Assembly (NCBI GenBank): GCA_900554585.1
Contig: USHS01000018.1
Coordinates: forward strand, 1 to 12,735
Reading direction: 5' to 3'
Source of the DNA: an uncultured Collinsella sp.
GTDB lineage: Bacteria > Actinomycetota > Coriobacteriia > Coriobacteriales > Coriobacteriaceae
DNA: 12,735 nt
Part shown: piece by piece, positions 6,980-12,735 of the stretch
Numbering within the stretch: the stretch's first letter is position 1
How the letters are laid out: each line of letters begins with the position of its first letter
Translations under genes and position numbers: made by a program
Notes under the pieces: model-generated
What the model saw: the letters and a program-made list of their open reading frames with translations, nothing else
Databases searched by the model: none
What the model was told of the DNA's origin: nothing

Positions 6980-8210
6980 CCAGCCGTGCGGTCTGGGAGA
7001 CATCGCCGTATCAGAGCTCGTGTTGCAACTCGATGCCGCTGCTGCCGAGGAGCGCTACTCGGTCTTTTGGTGCAATGTGGGCGATGCTGGTAAGCATGCC
7101 GTGGCGAACTTTATGGCCGATGTGTGCCAGACGGGCAAGGTCGTCGCGCTCACTCAGCTTGCAGACAACCACGTCTTTTTGATGGTTAAGGCGGGCGCGC
7201 AGACGGGCGATCTTAATGCCTCGCTTTATCAGGAGCAGGTGGTTCCGATTAAAGCTAATTGGAACGAGTTGGACGATTACGTTGCACTCCGTTTGCTGTT
7301 CAACTCCTGCTCTCAGTTTGAGGGGATTGAGGACGAGGTTCCCAATGACACCGGGCACCTGTATGTCATTAGCGCCAAGGGTGCCCGCCGCGATGCTGTC
7401 GAAAGCGACGGAAGGGGACCTGCCAAGATCGAAACGGTTGAAATCGTTATTGATGAGGATTGCACCTTCGATCTTAAGATTCGAACGTTTACCAAGCGAC
7501 GTGTGCTTTTTGGCAGGGCACAAGGTGACGAGAAAGAGCTCGAGAAGATTAAGAGCCAAGTGGGCTACAGGCTATCGCCCGTGGCGACGATGGTGCTTGC
7601 CCACGAACAAAAAGACGAGTACATCCTGCGTCGCGCCAGGGGCGACAAGCCGTCCAAGCGCCGTGATCTGACGTTCTCGGCCCAGGCGGACAAGGTCGCC
7701 TATACCAAGAAGGGCATTCTGTATCGAGAGCTGCAGATTCTCGAACGCCGTTACAGCGACTTCGCCCGGGTGACGCTCATGGAATACCCGCGCAAGAGTT
7801 TCTACGAGGTGCTCAAGGGCGATGAGTACGCGCGCGTGGTTGCGGAGCGCATGGCGGGGCGGCGAATCGTGGTGTCGTTTGCGCGTAATGGGCTTGCCGA
7901 AGTGGCGCGCCGGCTGGCCGATCGACTTAACGATTCCTCGTGGGGCGTTCGCGCATCGTATGGCGGAAGGACCGTGGATTCGCGGGCGCTGAACCTTGTC
8001 GTTGTGCCCAATGAGGTTGCTGAGGACGACGGCTATGCCTTACATGTTGGCGTGGTGGAACAGCACGTGACGCCGGATGTGTGCGAGCCACTGTTTAAGG
8101 TGGTGCCAAAGCAAAAGGATCGCAATGCGCAAGAGGCGATCCTGGGCGCCATACTTCAAAGAACTGCTGGTAAAGCAGGATGTTGTCGACGAGCGAGTGG
8201 CGGCGTTTGA
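6963..8210 (+). pseudogene. N-terminal part of a frameshifted partner protein (415-aa ORF; N-terminal and possible MID regions)
   Basis: The start is GTG 6963, overlapping the helicase stop (6977-6979). The frame carries normal codon use to about 8157 and then runs into Arg/Cys/Gly-rich nonsense before its stop at 8208-8210. Deleting one A from the run 8158-8160 joins it to the frame ending at 8859 and gives a 631-aa protein reading ILGAILQ then ELLVKQDVV across the joint. Residues 1-290 show no familiar motif; they contain alternating strands and helices and a basic stretch (about 220-260, with RRARGDKPSKRRD). Residues about 299-395 begin RRIVVSFARNGLAEVARRL and include LNLVVVPN, which could be a Rossmann-like MID domain ahead of a PIWI domain. 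This reading is tentative: the family is not identified by any invariant motif. The gene lies directly after the helicase-nuclease and is presumably its partner. As written, it would give a protein lacking its C-terminal third. Confidence 0.7.
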
Positions 8211-8859
8211 TCTTGACGCTTTGGATATTGAGTCGGTGACGGTGTGTGGCTTAGTCGATGTGCCGTATAAAGCAAAGGACAAGATTGAGCTGGATTCGCG
8301 TATCGCTACGTTGGCGATTGGCGCGGATGGGGGCATGCACTATGCCTCACATTCGGCAGAGGATGGTCCCGAGGACGAGATGGAGCTCGATCTGCTGACC
8401 GCGGACGGCAAAATCGATAAGGGCGCCTATGTCTTTGACGTGCATGCGAACGGGCGGTCTATGCTTGCGCGCGTGCGGGATACGGGACTGACGACGTTTT
8501 CCAACAACTTTATGGCTCTGGTGGGCGAGCATCAGCTCGCGGGCAAGGCGGGGCGTAAGAAAGAGATTTTCGAGAGCTACAACTCGCCTTATTACGGCAT
8601 TGGAACGTTCGAGCGCGCGGGCGGGACTTGCTATTTTGTGGGCGTCAACAACGGCACCCAGGAGGATATGGCGACTGCGATTCACGTGCGTTCGATTGAG
8701 ATGCTCGGCGGCGATGATTTGTCCGAGTTGTTGGTTCAGCTGGCCAACATAGGCCTTTCGCGCTATAAGGCTCCGTCCGTGTGGCCGATTCCGGTCAAGT
8801 ATCTCAACGAGTGCGCTGCGCGTGAGGGCGCGGTGGGGGATGGCGGTGGCGGCAAGTGA
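8125..8859 (+). pseudogene. C-terminal part of the same frameshifted gene (possible PIWI-like domain)
   Basis: This is the +1 frame relative to 6963, genuinely coding from about 8161 to the TGA at 8857-8859. Upstream of 8161 the frame has rare codons (AGG, CGA) and an unconvincing sequence (MRKRRSWAPYF), so the join at 8158-8160 is preferred to a separate gene. An independent start is still possible: ATG 8125 has AAAGGA (8114-8119) 5 nt before it. In the joined numbering, the part from about 400 to 631 starts with a helix ending in K404. It has strands around CGLVDV (D432) and YVFDVHANGR (D492), and then GTCYFVGVNNGT. It ends with a helix and a tail reading WPIPVKYLNECA (608-618 region). That tail resembles the end of Argonaute PIWI domains (a helix, then Pro-rich RLPVTLHYA-like residues). 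A complete D-E-D-D/H catalytic tetrad cannot be assigned, so it may be inactive or not PIWI at all. About 9 residues after this tail are Gly-rich. Confidence 0.6.
8158..8160 (+). other. Frameshift site: AAA run with one base too many
   Basis: Around here the sequence reads ATACTTCAAAGAACTGC. Removing one A (CAAG instead of CAAAG) restores one continuous frame from 6963 to 8859. The codon quality switches frames exactly at this point. A true mutation, an assembly or sequencing error, and +1 recoding all remain possible; there is no in-frame stop right at the site, as there is in classical prfB-type recoding. Confidence 0.7.
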
Positions 8860-8903
8860 TGGTGTTGCGCAATTATCGCTCCTAGAACTTTTTGAAATTA
8901 TGC

Positions 8904-8932
8904 TTGCATTGTAAAAGGGGAGAACATATACT
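8904..8932 (+). promoter_or_regulatory. Strong sigma70-type promoter for the 64-aa gene
   Basis: TTGCAT (8904-8909) and TATACT (8927-8932) are separated by exactly 17 nt. The -10 box matches 5 of 6 consensus bases and the -35 box 4 of 6. Transcription would start near 8939-8940 and give a leader of about 73 nt before ATG 9013. Confidence 0.65.
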
Positions 8933-8954
8933 GCAGCCATAGCACATCAGATGG

Positions 8955-8971
8955 GGTCTCAAAAAGAGACC
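8955..8971 (+). promoter_or_regulatory. Leader hairpin GGTCTC-AAAAA-GAGACC
   Basis: This is a perfect 6-bp stem with an A5 loop in the predicted leader of the 64-aa gene. There is no U-run after it, so it is not an intrinsic terminator. It could stabilise the mRNA or serve as a protein-binding or operator site at DNA level. Confidence 0.4.
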
Positions 8972-9012
8972 AAGCAAACGAGTTTTCAGTTTATGTTGAG
9001 AGGTACTTGAGC

Positions 9013-9207
9013 ATGACCAGCAGAATTTTCCCCCTTTACAACGACAATACCGACCATATCGTTCTCAATACCATCTGCGGTTACAGTATTTGTTCTAAGG
9101 CTGAGAACTACATGTTCGCTCAAGATGATTTAGAGCTCAGCTCCGAAGATTATGAGTACCTGAATGATATTGAGCGCGAGCGAGAGTATGAGCTCGGCAT
9201 TCGCTGA
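9013..9207 (+). CDS. Small acidic hypothetical protein, 64 aa
   Basis: The start is ATG 9013, with GAGAGG (8998-9003) 9 nt upstream; the in-frame TTG at 9007 is too close to the site. The product begins MTSRIFPLYNDNTDHIVLN. Two Cys lie in its middle (C22 and C27). Its C-terminal half is strongly acidic and Tyr/Glu-rich, with LSSEDYEYLNDIEREREYELG, and probably helical. There is no signal peptide or transmembrane segment, and no family is recognised. It has its own strong promoter and a leader hairpin, so it is regulated separately from the helicase cluster upstream. Small acidic proteins can act as regulators, antitoxins or DNA mimics; nothing here chooses between these. Confidence 0.6.
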   Translation: MTSRIFPLYNDNTDHIVLNTICGYSICSKAENYMFAQDDLELSSEDYEYLNDIEREREYELGIR

Positions 9208-9328
9208 TGGATGTGGGCTTGTCTCCAACTCCTCCGATTTAATTACCCCGTTATCACCTCTTTTTAGCGGGGCACGTTAGATCGACTATGTGTATCAAAC
9301 ATCAGCTCATCGTGGGAAGGAATCGGCA
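9208..9328 (+). other. Gap upstream of the surface-protein gene, with a weak hairpin
   Basis: CCCCG (9246-9250) pairs with CGGGG (9268-9272). The stem can extend by one G-T and two A-T pairs, but the loop contains the T-run and no T-run follows it, so it is a poor terminator. The sequence before the gene, around 9285-9300, is AT-richer, but no convincing -35/-10 pair was found. Confidence 0.3.
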
Positions 9329-12300
9329 ATGAGCAAGAGCGTGAATAAGAACATCAACGGCGGCGCTGTGGGTAAGGCGAAGGCCGCCGGGCATATGACG
9401 ACGGTTGCCGTGGCGACAATCGCCATGGCGAGCGGGTCGCTGCTGTCTCCGCTGGCTGCGGTGGCGCAGGGTGCGAACGGTGCCGACACTACTGGGAAAC
9501 CGGCTGCGGTGCTTTCCCCGTTGACGAGCGCGGCCGCTGCTAGTGCTGGCGCGGGCACGGTGTCAGCGGCGCAGAAGGTCGCCAACCTGCAGGCTGCGGT
9601 CGATGCGGCTCGCGCTAAGGCCGCTGCCGCCAAGGCCGATTTGGATGCGGCGGCCGCTCCTTACGATGCCGCCACTGCCAACCAGCAGCAGGCTCAGAGC
9701 GCCTGCGACGCGGCTCGTGGTGCAAGCGACGCTGCCGCTTCTGCAGCTTCGGCCGAGCTGGAGCAGCAGATGGGTGCCGCGCGGGACAAGGCCGATGCAG
9801 ATGTGAAGGCGCTTGAGGACGCTCAGGCCGCACTCGATGCCGCAAAGAAGGATCTGACGGACAAGGACGATGCTCTGGTGGCTGCCCAGAAGACCGCCGA
9901 AGATGCCCAGGCTGCGCTCGAGGCCGCGCAGGCCGCTGCTGCCGATGCCACGCCCGAGGCTGTTGCCGCAGCTCGGGCCGCTGCCGAGCAGGCCGCGAGC
10001 GAGCTGGAACAGGCAAAGCAGCAAGCTGCTGACGCGCAGGTCAGGCTTTCGAATGCCCAGGCTGGCGTTGATGCCGCCGCGGTCAAACAGCAGGACGCGC
10101 AGAGCAAGCTTTCGGCAGCTCAACAGGCAAAGGCCGACGCCGATGCGGACGCGAACGCCGCGCAGGCGAGCTATGACGCCGCCAAGGCAGATTTGGATCG
10201 AGCCGAACAGGGTGCAGCAGGCCCGGAGTACGAGGCTGCCAAGGCAAAGGTGGACGTCGCTACTGCCACGCTGGAGGCCGCCAAGTCGGTCCAGGCGCAG
10301 CGCGAGGACGAACTCGCAGCCGCCTCGCAGGAAGTGACCACTGCCGAGGGTGAGGTGCAGGCTGCTCAGCAGGCGCTCGCCGTCCAGCAGCAGGCTGCGG
10401 CTGACGCGCAGTCCCAGCTGGACGCTGCCACGGCTACTGCGACCGCGGCAGACGCCGCCGTCGATCAGGCTAAGGCCGAGCATGCCAATGCGCTCGCGGC
10501 GCTGGCCGATGCCCAGGCCAAGCTCTCGGCCGCTAAGGACGAGAAGAACGCTGCCGACAAGGCGCTCGACCAGGCAAAGGCTCAAAAACAGCAGGCCGAT
10601 CAGGCTGTGGCTCAGGCACAGGCCAAGCTCGACGCTGCCCAGGCTACGGCGAACGCCTCGGCGGAAAACTACCGCCAGGGCGCCATCGCGTTCTTTAAGA
10701 GCGTGGGTGCCGACGATGCGGCGGATCTGATCCTCAACTGCAAATATGCCAGCCTTACCAAGGTGGGCGAGGAGGTTGACGCGACGAGTCTGACCAACAT
10801 GAAGCAAGCGATTGTGTGGCTCAAGGCGTGCAACGAGTACCGCAAGAGCGTCGGCCTGGGTGAGCTCAAGGTGACGTATGCCATGATGGCGACTGCCATT
10901 GCCGATGCGAACTTCTCCGATACCAAGGTTGCTCATGCTCAGCAGTTCAACGTGGGTGAAAACGTGGCGTGGAACTACGGAAGCGATCCGTTCATCCAGT
11001 GGGTCGATCAGGAAAAGGCCGTCTTTGACCGCGCTGCGGCTACGCTGGGAGCGACGGGCCTTACGGGAAAGGCTGCTTTCGATTTTTATCGTCAGCATGG
11101 TGACGAAGTGGACCGTTACGTTGCTGCGCATGGTGGGAGCGTGCATACAGTCGGTCACTACATGAATGTGATCGATCCCGATTACACCGTGACGGGCATG
11201 GGGGTTTGCACGCGCGGGACGATGAACCGTTGGCTTACGCAGGCGCAGACGTTCTCTATGTCTGGAGGATGGTACACGAATGCCGCCAATCCGATGACGG
11301 TTGCCGAATACGAGGCTGCGCTTAATGCGTGGTGTGACTCGTTGGCAAATCCTGGGCAGGGTGTGGACGCGGCTCGTCAGGAGCTTTCTGCCGCTCAGGG
11401 CGCGGCTGCGCAGGCTGGCGGCAAGGTGAGCGCCGCGTCGCAGGCCACGGCTGCAAGGCAGGCTCAAGTCGATGCTGCTGCCGCCGATGTTGACGCTGCT
11501 ACCGCTGGGGTCTCGGATACCCAGGCTGCCGTGGGGGAGAAGCAGGCCGCGGCTGAGGCCGCTGCGCGTGCCGTGGCTGATGCCCGCGCCGACGTGGATG
11601 CTGCCAGCGCTGCGGTTACCGCGGCGCAGAGTGTCGTGACTGCCAAGTCTGATGAACTCGATGTCGCCAAAGGCAAGGCTGCCGCTGCCCGGCGTTCGTT
11701 GGATGCCGCTCGCGCCGGTGTTGACGACAAGCAGGATGCGCTTGCCGCGGCCCAGGATGAGTTGGCGGCGTACTCTGCCGACGTTGCCGCTGCACAGCGT
11801 GCACTTGATGCGGCTTCGGCGGCGCTCGAGGGGGCGCGTGCCGTTCAGGCTGACGCGCAGGCTGCAGTGAATGCCACCCAGGGTGCGGCAGACCAGGCAG
11901 ATGCCGACGTCGCTGCTGCCCAGGCCGAGCTTGTTGCCGCCCAGGCCGCTGCGAGCGGTGCCGGCACGGCTGTGACCGCGGCCCAGGCCGCATCCGTTGC
12001 GGCTACTGCTCGTGCGGCTCAGCTACATGATGCCGCCGCGGCGCTTGCTCGGGCGACGGAGGACAAGGCCGCTGCCGATGCTGCTGTTGAGGCCGCGGCT
12101 TCGGCGAAGACCGATGCCGAGTCTGGCGTGACTGCGGCGGACGACGCCGTAACGGATGCGACCGCTGATCGCGATGCTTCTGCCGCGGCGGTTGCCCGCC
12201 TGCGCAGAATCAACCTTGCCGACGCCATCGCTAGCGGTCATGCCAACGATGCGGATGAGGCGCTCAACGCTAAGATCGCTGCGGCCCACGATGCCGCCGA

Positions 12301-12679
12301 GCGCGCCGCAGCTGCCAAGATTGAGCTCGACGCTGCCGTTGCTGCGACGGACGCTGTGGCACCTGCCTACTTGGAGGCGCTTGCCAACTATACCGCCGCC
12401 AAGGCCGATCTCGACCAGGCTATTGCCGAGCTCAACGCCGAGATCGCTCGCCAAGAGGCTGCCGAGCGCGGGAATGGCGAGCAGACTCAGCCTGCGACGC
12501 AGGTGACGTACCAGGCCAAGCACATGACCTCGGCGTCCGAGGCCACCGCGCAGCAGACGACGATGCCCGCCACGGGCGACGTCTCCAACCTGCTGGGCGA
12601 GACGTTCGTGATCGGTGGCACGGTCCTGGTTGCCGCCGGCGTCTTCCTCTCCGACAAGCGCCGCCAACTGATCCGTTAG
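9329..12679 (+). CDS. Sortase-anchored surface protein: CAP domain between two Ala-rich coiled coils, 1116 aa
   Basis: The start is ATG 9329, with AAGGA (9317-9321) 7 nt before it; an upstream in-frame GTG at 9290 lacks a ribosome binding site and is rejected. Residues 1-48 are a long signal peptide: a Lys-containing N-region, a hydrophobic core (TTVAVATIAMASGSLL), and a likely cleavage after AAVA. Residues about 80-440 are an Ala/Gln/Asp/Lys-rich coiled coil with recurring AQAALDAAK-like units. Residues about 447-645 are a CAP (SCP/PR1) domain containing GENVAW and VGHYMN. The classical His-Glu-Glu-His set appears complete: H536, E544, E562, H610. Residues about 675-1060 are a second Ala-rich coiled coil. 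The C-terminus has MPATGD at 1079-1084 (an LPxTG-like sortase motif), a hydrophobic helix (1093-1107) and a basic tail (DKRRQLIR). The protein should be covalently linked to the cell wall, with the CAP domain held away from the surface by rods. CAP proteins of bacteria are linked to adhesion and ligand binding; the exact ligand is unknown. Confidence 0.93.
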   Translation: MSKSVNKNINGGAVGKAKAAGHMTTVAVATIAMASGSLLSPLAAVAQGANGADTTGKPAAVLSPLTSAAAASAGAGTVSAAQKVANLQAAVDAARAKAAAAKADLDAAAAPYDAATANQQQAQSACDAARGASDAAASAASAELEQQMGAARDKADADVKALEDAQAALDAAKKDLTDKDDALVAAQKTAEDAQAALEAAQAAAADATPEAVAAARAAAEQAASELEQAKQQAADAQVRLSNAQAGVDAAAVKQQDAQSKLSAAQQAKADADADANAAQASYDAAKADLDRAEQGAAGPEYEAAKAKVDVATATLEAAKSVQAQREDELAAASQEVTTAEGEVQAAQQALAVQQQAAADAQSQLDAATATATAADAAVDQAKAEHANALAALADAQAKLSAAKDEKNAADKALDQAKAQKQQADQAVAQAQAKLDAAQATANASAENYRQGAIAFFKSVGADDAADLILNCKYASLTKVGEEVDATSLTNMKQAIVWLKACNEYRKSVGLGELKVTYAMMATAIADANFSDTKVAHAQQFNVGENVAWNYGSDPFIQWVDQEKAVFDRAAATLGATGLTGKAAFDFYRQHGDEVDRYVAAHGGSVHTVGHYMNVIDPDYTVTGMGVCTRGTMNRWLTQAQTFSMSGGWYTNAANPMTVAEYEAALNAWCDSLANPGQGVDAARQELSAAQGAAAQAGGKVSAASQATAARQAQVDAAAADVDAATAGVSDTQAAVGEKQAAAEAAARAVADARADVDAASAAVTAAQSVVTAKSDELDVAKGKAAAARRSLDAARAGVDDKQDALAAAQDELAAYSADVAAAQRALDAASAALEGARAVQADAQAAVNATQGAADQADADVAAAQAELVAAQAAASGAGTAVTAAQAASVAATARAAQLHDAAAALARATEDKAAADAAVEAAASAKTDAESGVTAADDAVTDATADRDASAAAVARLRRINLADAIASGHANDADEALNAKIAAAHDAAERAAAAKIELDAAVAATDAVAPAYLEALANYTAAKADLDQAIAELNAEIARQEAAERGNGEQTQPATQVTYQAKHMTSASEATAQQTTMPATGDVSNLLGETFVIGGTVLVAAGVFLSDKRRQLIR

Positions 12680-12703
12680 GGACGGAGGAAAACGGATTAT
12701 TTT

Positions 12704-12735
12704 CGGCGCGCGCCGCAAGGGCATGGGTCCTGCGG
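12704..12735 (+). terminator. Possible terminator of the surface-protein gene, cut by the window edge
   Basis: A 12-bp palindrome CGGCGCGCGCCG (12704-12715) lies 25 nt after the stop codon. It overlaps a possible stem in which CCGCA (12713-12717) pairs with TGCGG (12731-12735). Past a bulged A, GG (12719-12720) can also pair with CC (12729-12730). Any T-run would lie outside the window, so this is only a candidate. Confidence 0.3.

Noticed and set aside
6128-7003. 291-aa open frame on the minus strand over the end of the helicase gene
   Set aside because: It lies opposite the nuclease-like C-terminus, which has clear motifs on the plus strand. It has no recognisable domain.
8077-8160. Reading the 8077-8859 frame as an independent gene
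   Set aside because: Its first codons include rare AGG and CGA while the other frame is gene-like up to 8157. The start at 8125 does have a possible ribosome binding site, so this is not fully excluded.
9246-9272. Intrinsic terminator after the 64-aa gene
   Set aside because: The stem is short, the T-run is in the loop rather than after the stem, and no T-run follows on either strand.
9563-11467. 634-aa open frame on the minus strand inside the surface-protein gene
   Set aside because: It is the antisense shadow of a low-complexity, Ala-rich GC-rich gene. Its product is Arg/Leu/Ser/Gly-rich, without domains or a ribosome binding site, while the plus frame has signal peptide, CAP domain and sorting signal.
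9543-12500. Repeat array or CRISPR-like pattern in the GCC/GAT/CAG-rich region
   Set aside because: The similarity comes from codon-level repetition of Ala-rich coiled-coil units; unit lengths vary and there are no unique spacers.

Overview
The window looks like a chromosomal segment of a gut actinobacterium of the Coriobacteriia, most probably Collinsella or a close relative. This is inferred from three things: moderately to highly GC-rich coding sequence, a large alanine-rich surface protein with an MPATGD sorting signal, and strong GGAGG-type ribosome binding sites with an occasional GTG start. No rRNA, tRNA, CRISPR array, insertion sequence or integrase was seen. The left third is visibly poorer in G+C than the right third, which fits an acquired or accessory island next to core surface-protein territory.

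Layout. (1) 1-1645, minus strand: the 5' part of a gene for a DUF6076-like protein with a Cys-rich zinc-ribbon-like C-terminus, cut by the left window edge. (2) 1646-1754: a compact divergent control region with a good minus-strand promoter. Two direct copies of GCGGCTGTT lie inside its spacer, and an inverted copy lies just before the minus-strand gene. (3) 1755-2912: three small plus-strand genes of unrecognised family (108, 205 and about 55 aa). (4) 3047-8859: the centrepiece. A 1310-aa SF2-type helicase carries an apparent C-terminal PD-(D/E)xK nuclease domain. It overlaps, by 17 nt with translational coupling, a second gene whose 631-aa product is split by a one-base frameshift at the AAA run 8158-8160. 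The C-terminal part of that second product resembles the MID-PIWI end of an Argonaute-like protein; this is tentative. (5) 8860-9328: a clear promoter, a leader hairpin and a 64-aa acidic orphan protein. (6) 9329-12679: a 1116-aa sortase-anchored surface protein with a CAP (SCP/PR1) domain between two long Ala-rich coiled coils, followed by the start of a possible terminator at the right edge.

How the genes may work together. Genes from 1755 to 8859 all run the same way with short gaps or overlaps and could be one transcription unit. A helicase-nuclease coupled to a possible PIWI-like protein recalls the logic of known pPIWI-RE loci (PIWI-like protein, DinG-type helicase, restriction-endonuclease-fold protein), but both proteins here look divergent. 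I regard this as a candidate anti-foreign-DNA module that may not yet be described. Its second gene is broken as written, so the module is inactive in this strain, or uses recoding, or carries a sequencing error. The surface protein is unrelated to this module.
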